Below, in pieces: positions 1-8,237 of a DNA stretch of 42,964 bases. The notes under the pieces are model-generated. The model was not told where the DNA came from. It saw only the letters and a program-made list of their open reading frames with translations, and made no database searches. The position numbers and the translations under genes are program-made. The stretch lies in the NCBI GenBank assembly GCA_019115845.1, contig DXCU01000060.1, positions 1 through 42,964 of the forward strand. The letters are read 5' to 3'. Origin of the DNA: Candidatus Rubneribacter avistercoris (lineage in GTDB: Bacteria > Actinomycetota > Coriobacteriia > Coriobacteriales > Eggerthellaceae). How positions within the stretch are numbered: position 1 is the stretch's first letter; the number at the start of each line of letters is the position of its first letter.

Positions 1-2404
1 CGGCATCGCCGCCGTTGCCGTCGCTATCGCCGTCGCCTCCGGCGCCGGTATCGCCGCCGTCGCCCGAGCCGCCGTTTCCGGTATCGCCGCCATCTCCTGC
101 GCCGCCATTGTCGCCGCCATCGTCCGCGCCGCCGTCGCCCGAGCCGCCCTCGGACGTCACCGCCACGGTGCCGACAGACGTTCCTGTGTAGTTGCCCTTA
201 AATGTCACCGTTACCACAGCCGTATCGCCCGAGCGCTCCACCACAAGGTCGTAGTCGCGCCCTTGCACGAGCGTGGTGGTGCCATCCGTTACCGCAATAT
301 GCGACAACCCCTCCAAGTCGGCTTCATCCACACTTGCAGGCAGCAAGAGACTCGGACCTTTCCGCGGTGCGATGGTAAACTCCTGCACAGCAGTAGCGCT
401 CATATAGGCGCCCTGCCCCGGCACATACGCCGTCACGCGATAGTGGCCAGCATTCACAGGCGGACCAGCTAGTTCAACCCATATGCCATTCGCATCCTGA
501 TACTCCCAGGTGAGCCGCGCCTCGGCGCCACTTCCCGTTACGGTAACCACAGGAGTAACCACCATATCGGTGGCAAACGTTAACCCATCCAGTCCGCTTA
601 TGGTAACGGAGGAGGCTTTTGGCTCAATGTGACTCGTTACGCTCACATCAACCCAACCACCGTGGTTGTAGCCACCTGATACCGCAACAGTAGTCAGGCG
701 CGCCTGTACCGCACCGGCAGGTACCTCAGCCTCCAATATTCCTGCGGGCGTTTGCCATCCGAAGTCGCCCGTTTCGCTCTGACTGAGCACATCGTAGTTC
801 CGGTCAAGAAATTCCACACGGAACCTGGCGTGAGCGATAGCCCCATGAGCCTCCTGTCGAACAGAGCCGATGATGCCCACTTTTGCAGAGAACGTTCGCA
901 CTGCATCAACATCGGCAGCTGGCAAATCGATAACCAGATTGCCCCCGTTATTAATACGATACCCTGTCGTATAGGGTACTTCCTTGCCGCCTTCCAGAAG
1001 CGTGAAGTCTACGGTTTCACCGTATTCTGTTACATCCTCCGCCACCACGTTCACACGCGCCTCGGCGCTTGCCGAGTTGCCATGGTCGTCGGTCAGGGTG
1101 ACCGTCACCGGATACGACCCCACCTCGCTGGTGTCGAACACGCTCGCAGCGCGCATGGTGGTCGGCGCACCCACCGTAAACGACAGACGATCCTCCAGAT
1201 TCTCGCCGTATATGCTGGAATAGCTGCTCACCAGCGATCTCAAGTCGAAGTCGGACCCTTGCAGCACCAGCACCGATTCGGACACATCGAGCGTCAAGCT
1301 GGGATAGCGCAGCCAGTCTAGCGGCACGCTGCCTTTCTCCACCAACGAAAGATCAAGTTCGTCGATGTACGTGCCAACAAGATAGTATTTGATGAAGGAA
1401 TGATCCCAGTCACTGTAGTTCGAACCCACGAGACACCAGCTTTCGGTACCCGAGACTCTCCCCCAGGTGGTGTCGCAAACATACCAACGGCCCTCAACCT
1501 TGACGTAGTTCCACGCATGATCGTACGGATAACCACCCCAAGAAATGGTGCCATCCACATAAACGTTCTGCACGCCCAAGTGCATGAGCAGGTACTGCCA
1601 GCCCATCGAGTAGCCGCCACAGCTGGCAACGCCGTTGATGAGCGAGCCTATGATGTCCGTCTCATGCTCCACGGGAGTCTTATAGGTCACGCTCGCCTCG
1701 TAAGCTTTCTGCATAGCGGAAATCTGCTGGTAGATGGTCATGTCGCCCTTGACGGCACCCGCTATGATCGCCTTGGCCTTCTCCTCGATCTGGGCGACGG
1801 CGTCACGATAGCGCGTACCATCCTTCCACCTATAACTGATGCCAAACTTCTGCGTCAACTGGATGCCGTCCTTCTCAGCACCCTCGCCCTCCCATAGGCG
1901 CTGACGCGAGAGCAGAAAGAGCCGCGGATCGGAAGCGGGCATCTGAGGGACGCCGTTTTGCTCCGAATAGTCGCGCAGATACCTCCGAATGGTCGCAACG
2001 TCCCCGGTGGTGGGACGGATGCCGGCGGCCTCGTAATTCACCTCCATGAAGGTGCCGTTGTCCTGCACGATAGCTTTATCCTCAGTGTAGGAGAGCAGCG
2101 TATTCACCGTGAGGATCCATGCCTTCTTGCCCTCCTCGGAAAGGTAGTTGCTCACGTAGTAGGCATCGATGGGAAACGCCTCGTACGGACTCATGTCCAG
2201 GTTCGCGCGATCGAGTCCCGCGTGCTCGGGAACGGGGGCGTCGCTGACGACGTCGTCGCGGCCCGGCGCGTCGGCGTAGGTGGATTGAGCATAGGCAGGT
2301 TGAGCGCCAAATGCTGCCACCATCGGCGCAACCGTCATGCTGCTGAACGCCACGGCGAGCACCGCCGCCAGCGAGAAAACGCCTCTGGAGATAACCTTGT
2401 CCAT
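1..2404 (-). CDS. Secreted transglutaminase-like surface protein, C-terminus beyond the left edge
   Basis: The minus-strand frame opens with ATG at 2404 and stays open to the window edge (801 codons). Residues 1 to about 40 form a signal peptide (basic start, Ala/Val-rich core, AYAQ-type cleavage region). A transglutaminase-like core follows: Cys262 in GVASCGGYSMGW, His296 in YDHAWNYV and Asp311 in VCDTTWG are spaced as the Cys-His-Asp triad of the TGc/papain-like fold. Beyond this lie beta-rich, Ig- or cadherin-like stretches (for example GSYPVTVTLTDDHGN), then from about residue 745 a Gly/Asp linker of GGD/GDGG repeats, typical of the spacer before a wall or membrane anchor. Such proteins in gut actinobacteria act at the cell surface; whether this one crosslinks or cleaves peptides cannot be told. 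Only a weak purine stretch (GGACGGG) precedes the start. The gene runs toward lower coordinates and its anchor is not visible. Confidence 0.85.
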   Translation of the reverse strand, partial: MDKVISRGVFSLAAVLAVAFSSMTVAPMVAAFGAQPAYAQSTYADAPGRDDVVSDAPVPEHAGLDRANLDMSPYEAFPIDAYYVSNYLSEEGKKAWILTVNTLLSYTEDKAIVQDNGTFMEVNYEAAGIRPTTGDVATIRRYLRDYSEQNGVPQMPASDPRLFLLSRQRLWEGEGAEKDGIQLTQKFGISYRWKDGTRYRDAVAQIEEKAKAIIAGAVKGDMTIYQQISAMQKAYEASVTYKTPVEHETDIIGSLINGVASCGGYSMGWQYLLMHLGVQNVYVDGTISWGGYPYDHAWNYVKVEGRWYVCDTTWGRVSGTESWCLVGSNYSDWDHSFIKYYLVGTYIDELDLSLVEKGSVPLDWLRYPSLTLDVSESVLVLQGSDFDLRSLVSSYSSIYGENLEDRLSFTVGAPTTMRAASVFDTSEVGSYPVTVTLTDDHGNSASAEARVNVVAEDVTEYGETVDFTLLEGGKEVPYTTGYRINNGGNLVIDLPAADVDAVRTFSAKVGIIGSVRQEAHGAIAHARFRVEFLDRNYDVLSQSETGDFGWQTPAGILEAEVPAGAVQARLTTVAVSGGYNHGGWVDVSVTSHIEPKASSVTISGLDGLTFATDMVVTPVVTVTGSGAEARLTWEYQDANGIWVELAGPPVNAGHYRVTAYVPGQGAYMSATAVQEFTIAPRKGPSLLLPASVDEADLEGLSHIAVTDGTTTLVQGRDYDLVVERSGDTAVVTVTFKGNYTGTSVGTVAVTSEGGSGDGGADDGGDNGGAGDGGDTGNGGSGDGGDTGAGGDGDSDGNGGDA

Positions 2405-2632
2405 GTCAACCCGTCCGATCTCGTTCGTTTTGCCTCAACGCCGCATGTGAAACGCATTTGCGATTCGGAAGGGGCCATAGTAACGCATAGGGCAATGCCC
2501 CCGCGACGGCAACGGCCGGCAAGCGGCCTACTTTCCGGCTTTCACCATCAATTCCGCACAAGGATTCGCTGCGAATCCGGGCGGGCCGGCGAAGCGTGAA
2601 CGCCGAAGCTTGGCGCGCGGGGTCCAAACGCC

Positions 2633-2660
2633 GCGGGCCCCGGCAGATGCCGGGGCCCGC
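2633..2660 (-). terminator. GC-rich terminator-like hairpin after the HtrA gene
   Basis: A perfect 12-bp inverted repeat (GCGGGCCCCGGC at 2633-2644 and its complement at 2649-2660) with a four-base AGAT loop lies 25 bp past the HtrA stop codon. No T-run follows on the minus strand, so this is a hairpin in terminator position rather than a textbook intrinsic terminator. Confidence 0.55.
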
Positions 2661-2684
2661 ATGTCGCAATGGGGGGCTTTGCAC

Positions 2685-4127
2685 TTACGCGGCGTCTTGC
2701 TGGGAGCCGGACCCGCCGCCGAGCAGGCGCTCGAGCAGGTCTTGGGAGCTGGAGCTGTTCTGCTGGGTGGAAGCGCCCTGCGAGCTTTCGTCGGAGCCGA
2801 GGGTGACCTCGACCTCCTTCGTCTCGCCGTTGCGGTTCACCTCAAGCGTCACCTTGTCGCCGGGGTTCTTGGACCGCACGTCCAGCATGAGATCGCTGGC
2901 GGACTCGACGGCCTGGCCGTCGAACTTCGTCACGATGTCGCCCACTTGCAGGCCGGCTTCGGCCGCGCCGCTGCCGCTGTTGACGGCCGCGATGTAGGCG
3001 CCCTCGTCAACCGGCAGCCCGTAGCGCTCGGCGGTCTGCGCGTTCACGTTGGACAGCGACACGCCCAACTGCGCATGCGTGGGAACCTTGCCGTCGATGA
3101 TCTGCTGGGCGATGTTCACCGCGTAGTTCACCGGGATGGCGAACCCGACGCCGGAGTAGTTGCCCGAGTAGGACGTGATAAGCGTGTTGATGCCGATGAG
3201 CTTGCCGTCGGCGTCGACAAGCGCGCCGCCGGAGTTACCCGGGTTGATGGCCGCGTCGGTTTGGATCATGTTCGGGTAGATGGTGGTTTCGCCCGATCCG
3301 CCCTGCTGGCTGTTGCTGTCCATGATCTGGGAGCGGCTGGTGGCCGACACGATGCCGGTGGCCACGGACTGCTCGAGGCCAAACGGGCTGCCGATGGTCA
3401 TGACCCACTCACCGATGGTCAGGTTGTCGGAGTCGCCCAGCTCTATGGCCGTGAGGCCGCTGGCGTCCTTGGCCTTGATGACGGCCAGGTCGGAACTGGG
3501 ATCGCTGCCCACCACCTCGGCGTCGTACTGCTCGCCCTCGATGGTTACCTTCAACGCGTCGGCGCCCTCGATGACGTGGTAGTTCGTCACGATGTAGCCG
3601 TCGTCGGTCAGAACCACGCCGCTGCCGAGCGACGACTGGGTGAGCGTGTCCGAACCGCCGCCGTACCCGTAGCCGTACCCGTAACCGTACATGCCGCCCA
3701 TGGAGGACTGGTTGGTGTACACGTCGATGGCGGCCACGGAGGGCAGCGCCTTCTCGGCCACGGCCTCGGCCAGCGTCTGGTTCTCGCTTCCGGCGTCGAT
3801 GACGCTGGAAGTGGTGGACCCCAGCTGCGTGGACTGCCCGCCGTCGCCGGAAGACGATCCGCCCGTGGCGGTCTGCCAAATGCCGAAGCCGCCCAGGCCG
3901 ATGACGCAGGCAAGCGCCGCTCCCGCGAACGCGACGCCGAACGTGCGGCCGTTGTGCGACTTCTTCTCCACCGTCACCGGGGTGTGCTGCGGCTGCGCGT
4001 AGCTATGCTGGTAAGCTTGCTGGTAGGAGGGCTGCTGCCCCGTTGCCTGCGCGTGCTGGGCACGATCCTCCCCCATGTTCGGCGGCAGGGGGCTGCCGCC
4101 CGGGCTGGTGTTGTTCGTATCGACCAT
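2685..4127 (-). CDS. htrA: HtrA/DegP-like trypsin-PDZ serine protease, membrane anchored
   Basis: This is a 480-residue envelope quality-control protease. A Gln/Tyr-rich cytoplasmic N-terminus (1-60) is followed by one membrane segment (about 62-84), a trypsin-like domain and a single C-terminal PDZ domain (about 365-455). The catalytic triad is visible: His184 (VTNYHVIEG), Asp213 (SSDLAVIKA) and Ser299 (NPGNSGGALVDADG). A Gly-Tyr run (146-157) and a Ser/Gln tail are low-complexity additions. The start is ATG 4127 because AAGGAG lies about 10 nt upstream; the frame extends 11 codons further with no ribosome site. The gene stands alone, divergent from the dehydrogenase operon. The family degrades or refolds misfolded exported proteins. 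Actinobacterial members of this layout (disordered tail, one TM, protease, PDZ) are common, so the assignment is firm; the natural substrate is unknown. Confidence 0.95.
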   Translation of the reverse strand: MVDTNNTSPGGSPLPPNMGEDRAQHAQATGQQPSYQQAYQHSYAQPQHTPVTVEKKSHNGRTFGVAFAGAALACVIGLGGFGIWQTATGGSSSGDGGQSTQLGSTTSSVIDAGSENQTLAEAVAEKALPSVAAIDVYTNQSSMGGMYGYGYGYGYGGGSDTLTQSSLGSGVVLTDDGYIVTNYHVIEGADALKVTIEGEQYDAEVVGSDPSSDLAVIKAKDASGLTAIELGDSDNLTIGEWVMTIGSPFGLEQSVATGIVSATSRSQIMDSNSQQGGSGETTIYPNMIQTDAAINPGNSGGALVDADGKLIGINTLITSYSGNYSGVGFAIPVNYAVNIAQQIIDGKVPTHAQLGVSLSNVNAQTAERYGLPVDEGAYIAAVNSGSGAAEAGLQVGDIVTKFDGQAVESASDLMLDVRSKNPGDKVTLEVNRNGETKEVEVTLGSDESSQGASTQQNSSSSQDLLERLLGGGSGSQQDAA

Positions 4128-4258
4128 GTCTCTCACTCTCCTTCGAGTTCCTGTATGCAAGCGGTTCGCTTTGTTTTGCAGGTGTTGGGGTCACCTTATC
4201 ATGCGAGCGGCCCGCACCGGGGCCTCCGCACGCGATTGTCATCTTCGCGTCATGGAAT

Positions 4259-4274
4259 TACACCGTTCGGTGTA
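4259..4274. promoter_or_regulatory. Palindromic operator candidate between htrA and the dehydrogenase operon
   Basis: TACACCG-TT-CGGTGTA is a 7-bp inverted repeat with a two-base centre, sitting in the 296-bp divergent intergenic region. Its size suits a dimeric repressor such as TetR or MarR, but no regulator gene is adjacent and the assignment is by shape only. Confidence 0.35.
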
Positions 4275-4362
4275 CAAAACGATGCCGATCCGTGCTTTCC
4301 AAAAGTCTCGGGACCCGAAAGGCCAAACGCCTCGGGAATCGCGTGCGAACGGTCGCCGCGCA

Positions 4363-4391
4363 TCCACAAGCGATCGGAAACGCGCTATCAT
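4363..4391 (+). promoter_or_regulatory. Candidate promoter of the SCP2-like/ADH/ALDH operon
   Basis: TCCACA (4363-4368) and TATCAT (4386-4391) are separated by exactly 17 bp and lie 33 bp before the GTG start at 4424. Both boxes match the sigma-70 consensus only partly. Confidence 0.35.
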
Positions 4392-4423
4392 GATGCCCGC
4401 ACCCGCGATCGGAAGGAGTCAAC

Positions 4424-4918
4424 GTGAACCGCGCCGTCCAAACGCTGTACGTCCGCGTGCTGCTGCGCCTCCTGCCCCACCTCATCAACGTGCTCGGACA
4501 CGTCTCGCCCAAGATCCGCGCCGAAGCGGACTACCTGCGGCCGGGATACGCCTTCATGCTGACGGTGGAGGGCGCGGGCCTTGCGGGCGCATGCCGCCGC
4601 ACCGCATCGGGGTCGTTCAAACGCGTGCGGCCCGCCGACATCGCGCGCGACGTGGAGCCGGGCAGCGGCCTTGCGAGCGCCGACCCGTCGGCTGTGAGCG
4701 TGGACTACGTGATCGCGTTCCGCTCGCTGGACTACGCGTTTCGCTGCTTCTCGGGCGGCATGACGCTTGCACGCGCGCTCGCCGAGCGCGCGTTCTCCAC
4801 GCGGGGCCCCAACGACACGGGAGTGGCCCTCACCTACCTGTTCACAGCGCTGCTTCGCATGTTCTTCGGCTGGCGGGCCGCCTACCGCGCGCCCCGCGCC
4901 GCCGCGCGCGCCAAGTGA
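4424..4918 (+). CDS. Small SCP2-like conserved protein
   Basis: A 164-residue protein starting at GTG 4424, with a strong GGAAGGAG ribosome site 6 nt upstream. It has no signal peptide. The pattern IRAEADYLRPGYAF... followed by VDYVIAFRSLDYAF, SGGMTLARALAERAF and a hydrophobic C-terminal helix (TGVALTYLFTALLRMFFGW) resembles the SCP2 sterol-carrier-like fold, which has an amphipathic sheet and helices enclosing a lipid cavity. That is a fold-level guess. It leads an operon with an iron alcohol dehydrogenase and an aldehyde dehydrogenase, so a role in presenting a hydrophobic alcohol or aldehyde to those enzymes is reasonable but unproven. The tail is Arg/Ala-rich. Confidence 0.7.
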   Translation: MNRAVQTLYVRVLLRLLPHLINVLGHVSPKIRAEADYLRPGYAFMLTVEGAGLAGACRRTASGSFKRVRPADIARDVEPGSGLASADPSAVSVDYVIAFRSLDYAFRCFSGGMTLARALAERAFSTRGPNDTGVALTYLFTALLRMFFGWRAAYRAPRAAARAK

Positions 4919-5079
4919 CGGACGCCGGAATAGCAGAGAGGCCGCGCATGCCGCAAGCCAAGCAAAGTCAGCGAGAAGCGCCAAGAAGCCCGAGAGCATC
5001 CCGTTTCGCAGCCGGGCGCGGCGGCGCTTCGCAGCGTCGAGCCGCTCCGCCGTTTGGCGAAGCGGCGGAAAGGAGAGCC

Positions 5080-6267
5080 ATGCAGGGATTCGAGTTCTTC
5101 TGCCCCACGAAGATCGTATGCGGAGAGCATGCGCTGGACAAGCTGCCGGGCGAGCTGGCCGACCGCGGCGTGAAGCGCCCGCTCGTCATGACCGACGAGA
5201 GCCTGGTGAAGCTGGGTGTGGCGGCCAAGCTCACGAGTGTGCTCGACGCCGCCGGCGTGCCCTACGAGGTGTTCGACCAGGTGCCGCCCGATTCCTCTCT
5301 GGACGTGGTGAACAAGGCGGCGCGTCTTTACGCAGAGCGCGGCTGCGACGGGTTCGTGGCCGTGGGCGGCGGCTCGGTCATCGACACCACGAAGGGCGCG
5401 GCGGCCTCGCTTGCGTGCGAAGGGGTTGATTTCACCACGCTGCAAGGGTCCGAGATACTCAAAGCCGACCTGCCTCCGCTCATCGCGGTGCCCACCACGG
5501 CCGGCACGGGCAGCGAGGTCACCCTGGTGGCCGTGGTGGCCGACACGCAGCGCCACGCCAAGCTCTCGTTCACCTCCTACAAGCTGGTGCCGCACGCAGC
5601 CATCCTCGATCCGGCGCTCACCGCGTCTTTGCCGCCCAAGCTCACGGCCACCACCGGCATGGACGCGCTCACACACGCCGTGGAGGCGTACACGTCCATC
5701 CAGAAGAACCCGGTGAGCGACGCGTTTGCCGTGAAGGCCATCGAGCTGATCGCCGCGAACCTGCCCATCGCCTGCCGAGACGGGAACAACGTGGACGCGC
5801 GCACGAGCCTGGCGCTTGGGTCGCTTCTGGCGGGCGCGGCGTTTTCCAACGCGATGGTGGGCATCGTGCATGCGGTGGGGCACGCGCTTGGCGGCCTTTG
5901 CCATATCCCGCACGGGCAGGCCATGATGATGCTTCTGCCCCACTGCGTGCGCTTCAACTTGGACGACGGGGTGCACGCCGGGCTCTACGGCGAGCTTCTG
6001 GCCGCCCTTGCGCCCGCACGCGCCGCCGCGCTGGGAGCGGCCGCCGACGCCGACGCGCGCGACGAGGCGTTTTGCGAGGAGCTTTTCGCCATGAACGAAC
6101 GCTATCGCGAGCGCTGCGGCGTGCCGTTGCGCTTGCGTGACCTGGGTGTGGAGCGCGAGCAGCTGGAAGCCGTCGCCAAGCAGGCGCGCTACGACGGCGC
6201 GGCGCTCTACAACGAGACGGAGGTCACCGCAGAAGCGGCCCTGCGCGTTCTGGAAGCCGCCTTTTAA
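5080..6267 (+). CDS. Iron-containing (group III) alcohol dehydrogenase
   Basis: A 395-residue NAD(P)-dependent alcohol dehydrogenase of the Fe-ADH family, interconverting a primary alcohol and an aldehyde in the cytoplasm. The nucleotide-binding motif GGGSVIDTTK is at 97-106. The metal ligands expected for the family are all present: Asp195 (GMDALTH), His199, His264, His268 (VHAVGHALGG) and His278 (IPHGQA). The start is ATG 5080, chosen because GGAAAGGAG lies just upstream; the frame is open far upstream but without such a site. It lies 161 bp after the SCP2-like gene and 28 bp before the aldehyde dehydrogenase, consistent with one transcript. Substrate specificity cannot be read from the sequence. 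Confidence 0.93.
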   Translation: MQGFEFFCPTKIVCGEHALDKLPGELADRGVKRPLVMTDESLVKLGVAAKLTSVLDAAGVPYEVFDQVPPDSSLDVVNKAARLYAERGCDGFVAVGGGSVIDTTKGAAASLACEGVDFTTLQGSEILKADLPPLIAVPTTAGTGSEVTLVAVVADTQRHAKLSFTSYKLVPHAAILDPALTASLPPKLTATTGMDALTHAVEAYTSIQKNPVSDAFAVKAIELIAANLPIACRDGNNVDARTSLALGSLLAGAAFSNAMVGIVHAVGHALGGLCHIPHGQAMMMLLPHCVRFNLDDGVHAGLYGELLAALAPARAAALGAAADADARDEAFCEELFAMNERYRERCGVPLRLRDLGVEREQLEAVAKQARYDGAALYNETEVTAEAALRVLEAAF

Positions 6268-6295
6268 CGCCGCATCACCCCAAGAAAGGAACCCC

Positions 6296-7705
6296 ATGGC
6301 CACCATTCCCTCCTATGAAAGCCTTGCCGATGTTGAGGCCGCCGCGCAGCGGATGCGCGATTTCCACGCCACCGGCGCGCCGGCGCACGTGCCCTATCGC
6401 CGCGAGGCGCTGGTGAAAATGAAGGCCTACCTCAAGGCGAACGAGGAGCGCATTCTGGAAGCTCTCTATGCTGATCTGGGCAAATCGCGCTTCGAGGGCT
6501 ACGCGACGGAGCTGGGCATTGTCTACGACGAGATCAACATGTGCCTGAAGCACCTCAATTCGTGGACCCGTCCGCGCCGCGTGGCCTCCCCCATCGTGCA
6601 TTTCCGCAGCTCGTCGAAGGTGTACCCCAGTCCGCTCGGCGTGGTGCTGGTGCTCTCTCCGTGGAACTACCCGCTGCAGCTGGCGCTCGTGCCGCTGGTG
6701 GACGCCATCGCCGCCGGCAACTGCGTGGCGCTCAAGCCCTCGCGCACGTCGCGGGCCACAAGCGAGCTTCTCATCGACATGCTGGCCAACATCTTCCCGC
6801 CCGAGTTCGTGTGCGGATTCCCTGGATCGGGCCAGATGAACGACTGGCTGCTGGAGGTGCGCTGGGACAAGATCTGCTTCACCGGCAGCCCGAACGTGGG
6901 CCATACCATCATGGCCGCCGCCTCGAAATTCCTCACCCCCGTGCTGCTGGAGCTGGGCGGCAAAAGCCCCTGTATCGTGGACGAAACGGCCAACGTGAAG
7001 CGCGCGGCGCAGCGCATCGCGTGGGGCAAGGGCATCAACTGCGGCCAGACCTGCGTGGCGCCCGACTACTTTTTGGTGCACGAGAACGTGGTGGACGAGT
7101 TCGTGGCGCAGGTGGATGCGTGCTTCCACCAGTATTACGGCGCGGACATTTTGGCGTGCGACGAATGGCCGCACATGATCAACCGCCGCCATTTCGACCG
7201 CGTGATGGGGCTTATCGAGAACCGCAACCCGAACGCGCGCGTGGCGTTCGGCGGGCGCAGCAACGCAGAGACGCTGCGCATCGAGCCCACATGCCTTGTC
7301 GGCGTGACCTTGGACGACCCGGTGATGGGCGAGGAGATTTTCGGGCCGGTGCTGCCCGTGCTGACGTACCGCACGCTGGATGAGGCCTTCGACATCGTGC
7401 GCACGTTCGAAAAACCGCTTGCCTGCTACGTGTTCAGCGATGACAAGCAGGTGCAGCACCGCGTGCTCACCGGGCTGCAATTCGGCGGCGCCACCGTAAA
7501 CGACGTGGTCATCCACTTGGCGAACAACCACATGGGCTTCGGCGGCGTGGGCAACTCGGGCATGGGCGCCTACCATGGCAAAGTGGGTTTCGACGCGTTC
7601 ACCCACTACAAAAGCACGCTCTCGAAGGGCACGTGGCTGGAGCTTCCCGTGCGCAACCCGCCTTTCGGCGACAAGATCAAGCTGCTGCGCCTGCTCATGC
7701 GCTGA
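6296..7705 (+). CDS. Aldehyde dehydrogenase, class 3-like
   Basis: A 469-residue NAD(P)+-dependent aldehyde dehydrogenase. Diagnostic motifs are Asn124 (LSPWNYPLQLAL), the FTGSPNVG loop (195-202), Glu219 (LLELGGKSP) and catalytic Cys253 (NCGQTCVAPDY). The length and short C-terminus fit the class 3 (fatty/aromatic aldehyde) branch rather than the longer betaine-type enzymes. ATG 6296 follows AAGAAAGGA. Coupled with the upstream alcohol dehydrogenase it would take an alcohol through the aldehyde to a carboxylate. A lipid-type substrate is suggested only by the SCP2-like neighbour and the class. No bacterial microcompartment signal peptide is seen. Confidence 0.94.
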   Translation: MATIPSYESLADVEAAAQRMRDFHATGAPAHVPYRREALVKMKAYLKANEERILEALYADLGKSRFEGYATELGIVYDEINMCLKHLNSWTRPRRVASPIVHFRSSSKVYPSPLGVVLVLSPWNYPLQLALVPLVDAIAAGNCVALKPSRTSRATSELLIDMLANIFPPEFVCGFPGSGQMNDWLLEVRWDKICFTGSPNVGHTIMAAASKFLTPVLLELGGKSPCIVDETANVKRAAQRIAWGKGINCGQTCVAPDYFLVHENVVDEFVAQVDACFHQYYGADILACDEWPHMINRRHFDRVMGLIENRNPNARVAFGGRSNAETLRIEPTCLVGVTLDDPVMGEEIFGPVLPVLTYRTLDEAFDIVRTFEKPLACYVFSDDKQVQHRVLTGLQFGGATVNDVVIHLANNHMGFGGVGNSGMGAYHGKVGFDAFTHYKSTLSKGTWLELPVRNPPFGDKIKLLRLLMR

Positions 7706-8237
7706 CCCGGGGCCAAGCGACAACCTGACCGAGAGCCGAGCGGCAACCCGGGTGCGGGCGGGAAGCCACGCGGAAGCCGAAGACGCACGGAAACCGCGAG
7801 GGCGTGCCGCACAGGCAACAACGAGGGCAGGCGGTTCGGACGAAAGGACCACCCGGACCACCTGCCCCGCTAAACCGCCGTTGCGTGGAGAGCCGGCCCG
7901 GCCCATGTCGACGACGGCCCAACAGAGCGGCGAAGCCCCTCCGGAAACAGAGCGAAAAGCCCTCCGGATGCCGAAAATTCACCGAAGATGGCGAGAATTC
8001 ACCGAAATCGGAAAGATTCGCGGCTCGATTCCCGTAAGCCGAATGGAAAATGCCTGGTCGATGGGCGCACGAAGGTCCCGATAGATCGGTCCAGCCCCTC
8101 CGATCTTCCGACTTCGGTGAATTCTCGCCATCCGGACGGCTTCCCCGCGCCAAACCATGCCCGCAACGCCCCGCGCATCGGCGCCCCCCGCGCCGGCCAA
8201 ACGGGCGGACGCGACAAACCGCTGCGGCAGCCGCGAT
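7706..8237. other. 532-bp gene-free region with a mirrored repeat
   Basis: No frame in this stretch has a ribosome site or family-like sequence. Its first half is GC-rich and featureless. The second half carries the large inverted repeat listed separately. It separates the plus-strand aldehyde dehydrogenase from the end of the minus-strand nfo gene, so it is a convergent intergenic region and could hold terminators for both. Confidence 0.6.
7988..8131. repeat. Inverted repeat with an ATTCACCGAA core, extra partial copy on the left
   Basis: The left arm, 7988-8017 (ATGGCGAGAATTCACCGAAA...), matches the reverse complement of 8103-8131 at 28 of about 30 positions. The arms are separated by 85 bp. 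A further copy of the core (CCGAAAATTCACCGAAG) lies at about 7971-7986, so the left side is a tandem one-and-a-half unit, while the right side reads TCCGGATGGCGAG in the mirrored direction. The near-perfect arms in a non-coding convergent gap suggest a REP/BIME-type mobile repeat or a transposase-mobilised non-coding unit. Confidence 0.7.

Noticed and set aside
1-180. Non-coding satellite repeat at the left edge
   Set aside because: The GGD/GDGG-type repeat stays in frame with the transglutaminase-like protein and encodes its Gly/Asp linker.
2610-4427. 605-codon plus-strand open frame opposite the HtrA gene
   Set aside because: It is antisense to a clear protease gene, its residues are Val/Gly/Ala/Arg-rich without domain pattern, and GC-rich third positions create such frames automatically.
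4882-6306. 474-codon minus-strand frame opposite the iron alcohol dehydrogenase
   Set aside because: His/Arg/Gly-rich antisense shadow; the plus strand has every metal ligand of the dehydrogenase family.
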